NCBI RefSeq assembly: GCF_004137685.1
Contig: NZ_QYBB01000001.1
Span: 248,001-312,000 of the forward strand
Origin: Lichenibacterium minor
Lineage (GTDB): Bacteria; Pseudomonadota; Alphaproteobacteria; Rhizobiales; Beijerinckiaceae
Direction of reading: 5' to 3'
DNA: 64,000 nt
The notes below the pieces were generated by a model, which made no database searches, was not told where the DNA came from, and saw only the letters and a program-made list of their open reading frames with translations. This document shows positions 56,358 to 64,000 of the stretch, piece after piece. The stretch's first letter is position 1. Every line of letters begins with the position of its first letter. Both the position numbers and the translations under genes were made by a program.

Positions 56358-58112
56358 ATGGGTATGGACTTCACATCCGACCAGAAGAACTGGCTGGACG
56401 GCTTCGCCTCCGGCCTCGGCGCCATGCGGGCCATCGGCCGCGCGCCGGCCAGCGTCGTCGCCGAGCCGACCGGCCCCGACGCCGAACAGATCAAGGCGCA
56501 GGACCGCCAGGTGGCGGCGGGCAAGAAGCTCGTCGACCAGGAGAAGTGGAAGCGGGCCGAGCATCCGTTCGAGTCCTACGACCGGCTGAAGGCCATCGCG
56601 CTGACGGGCGCGCGCCCGAAGCCGGAGGACAATTTCCGCTGGCGCTACCACGGCCTGTTCTACGTGGGTCCCGCGCAGGACAGCTACATGTGCCGCATGC
56701 GCGTGCACAACGGCATCCTGAAACACTGGCAGTTCGCCGCCATTGCCGACCTGGCGGACCGCGACGGCGGGGGCTACTCGCACGTCACGACCCGGTGCAA
56801 TCTGCAGGTGCGCGAGATCCAGCCCGAGCGCGGATCTCACTTCCTCGAAGGCTTGGCCGACGTCGGCATCATCCCGCGCGGCGCGGGTTCCGACAACATC
56901 CGCAACGTCACGGGATCGGCCACGGCCGGCATCGACCCCGGCGAGCTTCTCGACACGCGCCCCCACGCCAAGGACTGGCACCACCACATCCTCAACACCC
57001 GCGTGATGTACAACCTGCCGCGCAAGTTCAACGTGTCGTTCGACGGCGCCGGCAAGATCGCCACGCTGGAGGACACCAACGACATCGGCTTCCAGGCCGT
57101 CGAGGTCATGGATGGCGCGCCGATCCCGCCCGGCGTCTACTACCGCCTCGCCATCGGCGGCATCTCGGGCCACAAGGACCTCGCGCGCGACACCGGCGTG
57201 GTGCTGCCGCCGGGGGACTGCATCAAGATCGCCGACGCCATCATCCGCGTCTGGTCCGAGCACGGCGATCGCACCAACCGCAACCATTCGCGCATGAAAT
57301 ACGTGCTCGATGCCTGGGGCTTCGACAAGTTCCTCGGCCTCGTCGAGGAGAAGCTCGGCGAAAGGCTGACGCGCCTCGACGCCGCCCACGTGGCGCCCCG
57401 CCCCGGCTACGACCGGCTGGGCCACATCGGCGTCCACAAGCAGCGCCAGGAGGGCCTGAACTACGTCGGGGTGGTGCTGGAAGCGGGACGCCTGTCGACC
57501 GACCAGATGCGGGCCATCGCCGACATCGCGCGCCGCCACGGCGACGGCGACATCCGGCTCACCGTTTGGCAGAACTTCATCCTGTCCGGCGTGCGCGACG
57601 CCGACGTCGCGGCGGTCTGCGCCGCCGTCAAGGCGATCGGCCTCGACACCGAAGCCTCGACGATCCGCGCCGGCCTCGTGGCCTGCACGGGGTCCTTCGG
57701 CTGCAAGTTCGCCAACGCCGACACCAAGCGCAACGGCAACGAGATCGTCAGCTACATCGAGCCCCGCGTGGCGATGGACCAGCCGATCAACGTCCACCTG
57801 ACGGGCTGCCCCAACTCCTGCGCCCAGCACTACATCGGCGACATCGGGCTGATCGGCGTGAAGGTGCCGATCGGCGACGACGACACCGTGCCGGGCTACA
57901 ACATCCACGTCGGCGGCGGCTTCGGCACCGAGGCCTCCATCGCCAAGATGATCTACCCCGACACCAAGGCCGAGGACGCGCCGGCGCGCGTCGAAGCCCT
58001 GCTGAAGGCCTATCTGGCCCATCGCGCCGAGCCGACCGAAAGCTTCCACAGCTTCGCCAACCGCCACGAGGTCGAGGCCCTGAAGAGCCTCGCTGAAGGG
58101 ATGCCCGCATGA
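56358..58112 (+). CDS. Siroheme nitrite/sulfite reductase
   Basis: This protein of about 584 residues is of the NirA/SirA type. It begins MGMDFTSDQKNWLDGFASGL. The siroheme/4Fe4S-binding cysteines are seen as CTGSFGC and TGCPNSCAQ in the second half, with substrate-site Arg/Lys in GGGYSHVTTRCNLQVREIQP, NIRNVTGSATAGIDPGELLD and DRTNRNHSRMKYVLDAWG. It reduces sulfite to sulfide or nitrite to ammonia using electrons from the next gene's product. I use ATG 56358; other starts at 56352 or 56364 are possible. It overlaps the next gene by 4 bases. Confidence 0.92.
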   Translation: MGMDFTSDQKNWLDGFASGLGAMRAIGRAPASVVAEPTGPDAEQIKAQDRQVAAGKKLVDQEKWKRAEHPFESYDRLKAIALTGARPKPEDNFRWRYHGLFYVGPAQDSYMCRMRVHNGILKHWQFAAIADLADRDGGGYSHVTTRCNLQVREIQPERGSHFLEGLADVGIIPRGAGSDNIRNVTGSATAGIDPGELLDTRPHAKDWHHHILNTRVMYNLPRKFNVSFDGAGKIATLEDTNDIGFQAVEVMDGAPIPPGVYYRLAIGGISGHKDLARDTGVVLPPGDCIKIADAIIRVWSEHGDRTNRNHSRMKYVLDAWGFDKFLGLVEEKLGERLTRLDAAHVAPRPGYDRLGHIGVHKQRQEGLNYVGVVLEAGRLSTDQMRAIADIARRHGDGDIRLTVWQNFILSGVRDADVAAVCAAVKAIGLDTEASTIRAGLVACTGSFGCKFANADTKRNGNEIVSYIEPRVAMDQPINVHLTGCPNSCAQHYIGDIGLIGVKVPIGDDDTVPGYNIHVGGGFGTEASIAKMIYPDTKAEDAPARVEALLKAYLAHRAEPTESFHSFANRHEVEALKSLAEGMPA

Positions 58113-59737
58113 GCGCCGCGCCGCAGATCACCGTCACGATCCCCGACACCGCACCGTTCTCGCCCGAGCAACGGTCCTGGCTGTCGGGCTTCTTCTCGGC
58201 TTCGGTCGCCGCCATGGCGGCCGAGGGCCCGCCGACGGCGTCCAACGATTCGGCGGCCACCACGGCGGACGGGCCCGTGCTGGCCACCAACGACGAGGCG
58301 CCCTGGCACGACCCCTCCTTGGAGCCCGGCGCCCGCATGGAGATGGCCAAGGACCGGCCGATCGCGCCGCGGCTCATGGCCGCCATGGCGCAGCAGGACT
58401 GCGGCCAGTGCGGCTACAACTGCGCCGACTACGCCAACGCCATCTTCCTGCACAGCGAGGAGCGGCTGAACCTGTGCGCCCCGGGCGGCAAGGTGACGGC
58501 GCGCCTGCTGAAGGGGCTGGCGGTCGAACTGAACGACGTCAACGGCGACAAGACCGCCGCGGACGTCGGCGCGGCCGAGGGCGGCAAGTCGCGCTCGGTC
58601 GAGAGCGCCCAGGCCGACATCGTCCCCGGCACGTCGCGCGAAGCGCCCGCCGTCGCGGTGTTCAAGTCGCGCCGCCGCTTGAACCAGGAGGGCTCGGCCA
58701 AGGACACCTGGCACGTCGAGTTCGACCTGTCGAAGAGCGGCGTCGACTACGTGGTCGGGGACAGCTTCGGGGTGTTCCCGAAGAACAACCTGGGCCTCGT
58801 CGACCAGATCATCGCCATGCTGGGCGCGTCCCACCTGACGGAGGTGAACGGCAGGACGTTGCGCCACGTGCTGCGCGAGGACGTCGACCTCGGGCTCGCG
58901 CCCGACTCGCTGTTCGAACTGTTCTCCTACATCTCGGGCGGCAAGAGCCGCGAGAAAGCCCGCGCGCTGGCCAAGGGCGAGGACCCGGACGGCGACGCCG
59001 CCCAGCTCGACGTCCTCGCCGTCCTGCACAAGTTCCCCAACGTGCGCCCCCACCCGGAAGCCTTCGTCGACGCGCTGTCGCCGTTGCAGCCGCGGCTCTA
59101 CTCGATCTCGTCCTCGCCCAACCTCAACCTCGGCGGCCTGTCGCTGACGGTGGATGCGGTGCGCTACCAGGTCAACAAGCGCAGGCGCACCGGCGTGGCG
59201 TCGACGTGGCTGGCGGATGCCGTCGAGCCCGGGGAAGAGCTGAAGGTCTACGTCCAGAAGGCGCATAATTTCGCGCTTCCGGCGGACCTCACCAAGCCCG
59301 TCATCATGGTGGGGCCGGGCACCGGCGTGGCGCCGTTCCGCGCCTTCCTGCAGGAGCGCAAGGCGTCCGGCGCGCCGGGCAAGAACTGGCTGTTCTTCGG
59401 CCACCAGAGGTCGGCGACGGACTTCTTCTACCGCGACGAGCTCGATGCGCTGCGCAAGGACGGCGTGCTGACGCGCCTGTCGCTGGCGTGGTCGCGCGAT
59501 GCGGGCGAGAAGTTCTACGTGCAGGACCGCATGCGCGAGGTCGGCGCGGACCTGTGGCGCTGGCTCGAGGAGGGCGCGCATGTCTACGTGTGCGGCGACG
59601 CCAAGCGCATGGCGAAGGACGTCGAGGCCGCGATGGTCGACATCGCCGTGGCGGCGGGCAAGAAGACCACCGACGAGGCGGTCGCCTTCGTGAGCCAGCT
59701 CAAGAAGGACAAGAGGTTCCAGCTCGACGTGTATTGA
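58109..59737 (+). CDS. Sulfite reductase flavoprotein without flavodoxin domain
   Basis: This 542-residue protein has the FNR-like part of CysJ: FAD domain with PRLYSISSSPNLNLGGLSLT, NADPH domain with VIMVGPGTGVAPFRAFLQER, and the HVYVCGDAKRMAKDVEAAMV end. In place of the usual flavodoxin domain, the N-terminal ~180 residues carry a cluster of cysteines (QQDCGQCGYNCADYANAIFL, then LCAPGG), the C-x2-C-x3-C pattern of a 4Fe4S site. Both this protein and the preceding reductase begin with a related motif (FSPEQRSWLSGFF / FTSDQKNWLDGFA). Electrons would flow NADPH to FAD to 4Fe4S to siroheme. It overlaps the upstream gene by ATGA. Confidence 0.93.
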   Translation: MSAAPQITVTIPDTAPFSPEQRSWLSGFFSASVAAMAAEGPPTASNDSAATTADGPVLATNDEAPWHDPSLEPGARMEMAKDRPIAPRLMAAMAQQDCGQCGYNCADYANAIFLHSEERLNLCAPGGKVTARLLKGLAVELNDVNGDKTAADVGAAEGGKSRSVESAQADIVPGTSREAPAVAVFKSRRRLNQEGSAKDTWHVEFDLSKSGVDYVVGDSFGVFPKNNLGLVDQIIAMLGASHLTEVNGRTLRHVLREDVDLGLAPDSLFELFSYISGGKSREKARALAKGEDPDGDAAQLDVLAVLHKFPNVRPHPEAFVDALSPLQPRLYSISSSPNLNLGGLSLTVDAVRYQVNKRRRTGVASTWLADAVEPGEELKVYVQKAHNFALPADLTKPVIMVGPGTGVAPFRAFLQERKASGAPGKNWLFFGHQRSATDFFYRDELDALRKDGVLTRLSLAWSRDAGEKFYVQDRMREVGADLWRWLEEGAHVYVCGDAKRMAKDVEAAMVDIAVAAGKKTTDEAVAFVSQLKKDKRFQLDVY

Positions 59738-60120
59738 TCGCAAGCGCGGCGGGAAGGTCTCGCTGGCGTCCTCCCCCGTGAAGGGACGTCACGGCATGGC
59801 GCGGAGCCGGTCGCGGGAGGCGACCGGGACGTTCACGGCGACACCGCCGTGAACGCCGCCGACGCCCACCATCGTCTTCAGCGGGAACCAGCTCGGCGCG
59901 CTCGGGCTGCCGTGCCTGCCGAGCGAGGACGGCATCGCAGGTCCAGGGCCTCGGGGCGAGGGGTCGGCCATGCCGAACCCCGTTTTCTCCGCCTGCATCG
60001 ACGGCTCGACGGCGCAAAGTGCGACCCGGTGAAACTCCCTCCTTCCTCGCCCCGTCGCGGCGAGGCTACAACGGGCCGACCCGCCCCCGCGGCTTCGCGC
60101 CGCTCCGAGATCCGCGCACC
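59738..60120. other. Intergenic stretch with a hairpin
   Basis: There are 383 bases without a supported gene. A perfect inverted repeat gttcacggcg-acac-cgccgtgaac lies at 59831-59854; it could end sulfite reductase transcription but lacks a T-tract. The rest is GC-rich, and the frames in it are Arg/Pro-rich noise. Confidence 0.5.
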
Positions 60121-61368
60121 ATGGCCCCTCCCGTCCCCGTGTCGCCCCTGGCGCCGACGTCCCTGCCCGACATGCCCCCGATCGCCGGCCTGCGCTTCGC
60201 GGCCGGCGAGGCGGGCATCCGCTACAAGGGGCGCACCGACGTCACCGTGGCGGTCCTGCCGGAAGGCACCGCCGTGGCGGGCGTGTTCACCCGGTCGCGC
60301 TGCCCGTCGGCGCCGGTGGACTGGTGCCGGGCCAACCTCGCGGGGGGGCGGGCGCGGCTGCTGGTGGTGAACTCCGGCAACGCCAACGCCTTCACGGGCC
60401 GCACCGGCGTCGCGTCCACGAAGCTCACCGCCGACATCGCCGGCCGCGCTTCGGGCGCGCCGGACGCCGAGATCTTCCTCGCGTCCACGGGCGTCATCGG
60501 CGAGCCGCTCGACGCGTCGCGCTTCGAAGGCGTGCTCGACCGCCTCGTCGCGGACGCGCGCGAGGACGGCATCGCCGGCGCCGCCCGCGCCATCATGACC
60601 ACCGACACCTTCCCCAAGCTCGCCACCGCGACCGTCGACCTCGGCGGCACGTCCGTGACGATCAACGGCATCGCCAAGGGCGCCGGCATGATCGCGCCCG
60701 ACATGGCCACGATGCTGAGCTTCGTGTTCACCGACGCGCCGATCGCGGCCCCCGCCCTCCAGGCGATGCTGTCGCGGGCCGTGGAAGGCTCGTTCAACGC
60801 CATCACGGTCGACAGCGACACGTCGACGTCGGACACGCTGATGCTGTTCGCCACGGGCGGCGCGGCCGAGCGGGGCGCCCCGGCCATCGCCGACGCGGGG
60901 GACCCGCGGCTCGCCGGCTTCGCGGCGGCGCTCGACCGCGTGCTGCTCGACCTCGCCCACCAGGTCGTCAAGGACGGCGAAGGGGCGCGCAAGTTCGTGT
61001 CCGTCGCGGTGGAAGGCGCGGAAACGGACGCGGCCGCCAAGCGCATCGCGCTGTCGATCGCCAACTCGCCGCTGGTGAAGACCGCCGTGGCGGGCGAGGA
61101 CGCCAACTGGGGGCGCGTCGTGATGGCGGTGGGCAAGGCCGGCGAAGCCGCCGACCGCGACCGGCTCGCCATCTGGTTCGGCCCCATCCGCGTCGCGGCC
61201 GATGGCCTGCGCGACCCCGCCTACGACGAGAGCGCCACCTCGGCCTACATGCGCGGGCAGGACATCGACATCCGCGTCGAGATCGGCCTGGGGGCGGGCA
61301 CCGCCAAGGTTTGGACCTGCGACCTCACCAAGCTCTACGTCGAGATCAACGGCGACTACCGCTCGTGA
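60121..61368 (+). CDS. argJ: Bifunctional ornithine acetyltransferase/N-acetylglutamate synthase
   Basis: This 415-residue enzyme recycles the acetyl group between N-acetylornithine and glutamate in arginine synthesis and can also acetylate glutamate. Motifs: [40 protein letters not shown], and the autocleavage site [11 protein letters not shown] with nucleophile Thr197, which splits the chain into alpha and beta. [18 protein letters not shown] and the end VEINGDYRS are typical. The start is ATG 60121; the frame is open for 34 residues upstream without support. It stands alone. Confidence 0.96.
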   Translation: MAPPVPVSPLAPTSLPDMPPIAGLRFAAGEAGIRYKGRTDVTVAVLPEGTAVAGVFTRSRCPSAPVDWCRANLAGGRARLLVVNSGNANAFTGRTGVASTKLTADIAGRASGAPDAEIFLASTGVIGEPLDASRFEGVLDRLVADAREDGIAGAARAIMTTDTFPKLATATVDLGGTSVTINGIAKGAGMIAPDMATMLSFVFTDAPIAAPALQAMLSRAVEGSFNAITVDSDTSTSDTLMLFATGGAAERGAPAIADAGDPRLAGFAAALDRVLLDLAHQVVKDGEGARKFVSVAVEGAETDAAAKRIALSIANSPLVKTAVAGEDANWGRVVMAVGKAGEAADRDRLAIWFGPIRVAADGLRDPAYDESATSAYMRGQDIDIRVEIGLGAGTAKVWTCDLTKLYVEINGDYRS

Positions 61369-61516
61369 TCCGCCGGCCGTCCCGGCGGGACGCCACGTCG
61401 CACAAATGCCACAGCGCGGGTGAAGTCGCGCCGCCTCCCGCCGCCGGGGTTCCGGGGGGAGCCGGGCTCCTGTACCTTCGGTGACGAGTTATCGGCTCTG
61501 CTCTGGGCGAGGTTCT

Positions 61517-62854
61517 ATGCGTTATCATGTGAAGGGCGGCCTCGTCGCCGCGTTGGGGCTCCTGTCGGGCACCGCGCTGGTCCAGGCCGCCGACCTCCCG
61601 GCCCGCACGGCGCCGACGCCCGTCTTCGTGGCGCCGGTTCTCAGCAGCTGGACCGGCTTCTACGCCGGCTCCACCTACGGCTACGACTTCACGAACTTCC
61701 ACACCCGCCAGGGCAACGGCGCGTCGCGCAACCTCGACAAGTCCGGCCAGAGCGGCGGCGGCTTCGTCGGCTACAACTACGAATACAACCGCTTCGTGGT
61801 CGGCGCCGAAGGCGGCATCGACCTGAACCTCGTGCGCGGCAACGAGCGCGTCACCACGGCCGGCCTGCCGACCCATCTCGACAGCCTCTACGACATCCGC
61901 CTGCGCGGCCGCCTCGGCTACGACCTCGGCATGTTCATGCCGTTCATCGCCGGCGGCGCGGTCATCAACGAGAGCTACCAGTCCGCCGAGGCCCCGCTCA
62001 ACGCCTCGGGTGCCAACCACCAGTCGGTGGGCTACACGATCGGCGGCGGCGTCGACGTCAAGGTCAACCCGGCCGGCTACCTCGGCCTGCAGAACGGGTT
62101 CCTGGCGAGCCTGCTCGGCCCGCTCGTGGTCCGCGTCGAATACCTGCACGACAGCCTCCCGGATTCGACCTACGCCTTCGACGGCCGCACCTTCCGCACC
62201 CATTCGGACAGCGACATCGTCCGCGCCGCCATCATCCAGCGCTTCGGCGACACCCCGCCGCGGCCCTACATCGATGCGGCGACGCAGCAGGTGAACTGGG
62301 CCGGCGGCTACGGCGGCGTGTTCGGCGGCGGCGGCTTCATCACGCCGGAAACGAAGAACGTCATCGGCGGCGGCAAGACCAAGTTCGACACGTCGGGCGC
62401 CCAGGGCGGGCTCTACACCGGCACGAACTTCATGTTCCGCGACCACTACATGCTCGGCTTCGAAGGCTCGACGGCCTACACGGACATCGAGGGCAACGGC
62501 CGCGAGCCGACCGGCCCGACGCATTTCCGCAACTACATCAACGCCGACCTGCGCGCCCGCGCCGGCTACGCCTACGGGTCGTACCTGCCGTTCGTGTCCG
62601 CGGGCTTCGCCTACGGCCGTTCGGAGCAGATCAACACCACGACCGGCTCCCAGCTCGGCCGCGTCAACAACGAGGCCATCGAAGCCGGCGCCGGCCTCGA
62701 CTACCGCATCTCCGAGCGCATCTCGGTCCGCGGCGAATACCTCCACGAGTTCGGGATCAACGACAAGATCGTGAACCTCAACAACACCAACTACGCCAAG
62801 CAGTCGATCGACGGCGACTTCTTCCGCGTCGGTGCCGCCTACCACTTCGAGTGA
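61517..62854 (+). CDS. Outer-membrane protein with two tandem beta-barrel domains
   Basis: This protein of about 445 residues has a signal peptide (GGLVAALGLLSGTALVQAAD). It is followed by two beta-barrel units of similar design: unit 1 about 35-250, starting VLSSWTGFYAGSTYGYDFTN and ending with a strand IVRAAIIQRFG; unit 2 about 260-445, starting VNWAGGYGGVFGGGGFITPE and ending DFFRVGAAYHFE. Each looks like an eight-strand Omp25/31-type barrel with W-x-G-x-Y-x-G opening and a final aromatic strand. Single-unit relatives are abundant in Rhizobiales outer membranes. A double unit is unusual and could form two pores or a larger barrel. A terminator follows. Confidence 0.85.
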   Translation: MRYHVKGGLVAALGLLSGTALVQAADLPARTAPTPVFVAPVLSSWTGFYAGSTYGYDFTNFHTRQGNGASRNLDKSGQSGGGFVGYNYEYNRFVVGAEGGIDLNLVRGNERVTTAGLPTHLDSLYDIRLRGRLGYDLGMFMPFIAGGAVINESYQSAEAPLNASGANHQSVGYTIGGGVDVKVNPAGYLGLQNGFLASLLGPLVVRVEYLHDSLPDSTYAFDGRTFRTHSDSDIVRAAIIQRFGDTPPRPYIDAATQQVNWAGGYGGVFGGGGFITPETKNVIGGGKTKFDTSGAQGGLYTGTNFMFRDHYMLGFEGSTAYTDIEGNGREPTGPTHFRNYINADLRARAGYAYGSYLPFVSAGFAYGRSEQINTTTGSQLGRVNNEAIEAGAGLDYRISERISVRGEYLHEFGINDKIVNLNNTNYAKQSIDGDFFRVGAAYHFE

Positions 62855-62910
62855 TGCATGGGCCGGCCGCACAGGCCGGCTCCCGCGCCTTCGGGCGCCG
62901 AGAACCACCC

Positions 62911-62945
62911 AAGGCCCGCTTCCGTCACCACGGAGGCGGGCCTTT
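62911..62945 (+). terminator. Rho-independent terminator after the barrel gene
   Basis: aaggcccgcttccg and cggaggcgggcctt form a stem with one mismatch around tcacca, followed by tccc on plus. It is symmetrical, so it could also serve the minus-strand thpR gene that ends just beyond. Confidence 0.7.
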
Positions 62946-63008
62946 CCCGTTCACGCGGTCGGTCGGCGAGGGACCGCCGCGGGCTTCAGGACCGCGGCCG
63001 GCCGCGGC

Positions 63009-63539
63009 TCAGGCGAGGGGATATTCGGCCTCGACCACGTAGGGGCCGCCGCCGACGGAGTCGCGCGACGAGTAGAGCAGGAAGTTCGCGGCTTCGAAGC
63101 GGCGCGTCAGGAAGCCCCGTGTGCCGAGGTAATGCGCCACCGCGGTCTGGGACGCGTTGCGCAACCGCCCCAGCGTGACATGCGGCACGAAGCGGCGCGT
63201 TTCCGGCGGGATGCCGACGCGGCGCAGCAGGCGCTCCTGCTCGGCCTGCAGTTCCACCAGCGCCGGCGAGGGCTGCGCCTTCGCCACGATGGCCCGCGGC
63301 TTGTCGCCGCCGAAACAGCCGAGGCCTTCCAGCGTGACCGTGAAGGCTTTCCGGCGGATGCCCGCCATCACCTCGTCGACGGCGTCGGCCGTTTCGGGAT
63401 CGATGTCGCCGATGAAGCGCAGGGTGAGGTGGTAATCGGCGACGTCGATCCATCGCGCGCCCGTCAGTCCGCCCCGCATCAACGCCAGTTCGGCGGCGAG
63501 GTCGGAGGGGATCTCAAGACCCGTGAACAGACGGGGCAT
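63009..63539 (-). CDS. thpR: RNA 2',3'-cyclic phosphodiesterase
   Basis: This 176-residue 2H phosphoesterase opens 2',3'-cyclic phosphates in RNA. The two HxTL/HVTL motifs are present: HLTLRFIGDIDPETADAVDE and HVTLGRLRNASQ. It begins MPRLFTGLEIPSDLAAELAL, the usual family start. The length is normal. It lies between the barrel gene and a small protein, all with their own direction; no operon is evident. Confidence 0.92.
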   Translation of the reverse strand: MPRLFTGLEIPSDLAAELALMRGGLTGARWIDVADYHLTLRFIGDIDPETADAVDEVMAGIRRKAFTVTLEGLGCFGGDKPRAIVAKAQPSPALVELQAEQERLLRRVGIPPETRRFVPHVTLGRLRNASQTAVAHYLGTRGFLTRRFEAANFLLYSSRDSVGGGPYVVEAEYPLA

Positions 63540-63692
63540 GGCAGTCCTCCTCGATTTGGCGGCAAGCCCGGCGAGCCTAGCATCCGCCAGGAGCGGTGCA
63601 ACACGGGCGCCCTCGGGCGGCACCATCGGTCGCGCTTCTCCCGCGCCCTCCGTTGGTCTAGACGTGACCGGCAGCGAGAGGGGGAACCGCCG

Positions 63693-63866
63693 ATGCCGGA
63701 GCCGACCGATCAGTTCAAGCGCGCGCCCAAGCGCAAGCCGTCCAAGGGAAAACGGGTCGCCATGTCGGCCGAGGACAAGGCCGCCTATGCCAAGCTGATC
63801 GAGGAGCGCGTCGCGCGCGAGAAGGACTACGCCCAGCACCTGCCGGGCAACGACAAGGGGCGTTGA
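63693..63866 (+). CDS. Small basic protein, unknown
   Basis: This 57-residue protein is rich in Lys and Arg: MPEPTDQFKRAPKRKPSKGK, RVAMSAEDKAAYAKLIEERV, AREKDYAQHLPGNDKGR. The middle is a likely helix. A gagaggggg site lies before the ATG. Codon use is as in real genes. No family is known to me. Confidence 0.65.
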   Translation: MPEPTDQFKRAPKRKPSKGKRVAMSAEDKAAYAKLIEERVAREKDYAQHLPGNDKGR

Positions 63867-63896
63867 AGGGCGGGGCGCGTCGCCGCGACGGTCCGC

Positions 63897-64000
63897 TCAG
63901 CCCTTCCGCCCCAGGAGGTCGGGCCGCCGCTCGCGCGTGATCCGCTCCGCTTCGGCGCGCCGCCACGCCGCGATGCGGCCGTGGTCACCGCCGAGCAGCA
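63897..64000 (-). CDS. trmD: tRNA (guanine37-N1)-methyltransferase, 3' end only
   Basis: The last 34 residues are visible, ending in [36 protein letters not shown]. This matches the TrmD C-terminus: GDH-x-x-I-x-x-WR followed by RRP-[DE]-L. The rest of the gene lies beyond the window. Confidence 0.85.
   Translation of the reverse strand, partial: LLGGDHGRIAAWRRAEAERITRERRPDLLGRKG

Overview
The window is high-GC DNA (mostly about 70% by eye) from an alphaproteobacterium, most likely Hyphomicrobiales (Methylobacterium/Beijerinckia/Lichenihabitans-like). The signs are an atpHAGDC operon without the Fo genes, a sulfite reductase whose flavoprotein lacks flavodoxin, a D-tartrate dehydratase very like the Bradyrhizobium TarD as I remember it, Omp25-type beta-barrels, and frequent GTG/TTG starts with 4-nt overlaps.

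Layout. 1-10.9 kb is an accessory island: a cut-off IS1595-type transposase, an XRE regulator, a winged-helix-like unknown, a DUF6894 protein, a large N6-adenine methyltransferase with an abnormal C-terminus, an unknown membrane-associated protein, gene remnants (DUF2958 and another), an Mrr-type restriction endonuclease, a gene-poor stretch and a P4-type integrase. From 11.4 kb the sequence is core-like: tsaC2/sua5, then atpHAGDC on the minus strand with an amber-interrupted small membrane frame fitted exactly between atpD and atpC. 18-34 kb holds metabolic genes: a BioF2-type acetyltransferase, acyl-CoA synthetase, psuG, glycerate 2-kinase, a Crp/Fnr regulator, tarD, a small secreted protein, a PRC-barrel protein, a sulfotransferase, pncA, an amine oxidase, prs, an outer-membrane protein and kdsD.

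34.2-38.7 kb looks like one signalling module. A membrane PAS-GGDEF-EAL protein is co-directional with a divergent queD/PTPS-like gene and a divergent folE. They are transcribed away from a secreted, cysteine-free protein with a molybdopterin-oxidoreductase-like fold. This resembles the pterin-responsive PruR-DcpA c-di-GMP system of Agrobacterium, here linked to its own pterin-making genes.

38.7-49.2 kb: a GH63-like glucosidase with a 13-G run just upstream, an epoxide-hydrolase-like enzyme, a DsbA-like thiol oxidoreductase, a lytic transglycosylase, a DUF459 hydrolase, then ilvI-ilvN preceded by a 16-residue leader peptide (Leu-Ile-Val-Ile-Leu) and a terminator typical of attenuation, and a LysE-type exporter.

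49.2-55.9 kb is a six-gene minus-strand run: DapA-family enzyme, PIG-L deacetylase, GT4 glycosyltransferase, BioF2-type acyltransferase, SAM methyltransferase and APC permease. The PIG-L to methyltransferase genes are coupled by 4-nt overlaps, suggesting synthesis of an unknown glycoconjugate. 56.3-64 kb: sulfite/nitrite reductase pair, argJ, a tandem double beta-barrel outer-membrane protein, thpR, a small basic protein and the 3' end of trmD.

No tRNA, rRNA or CRISPR array was seen.
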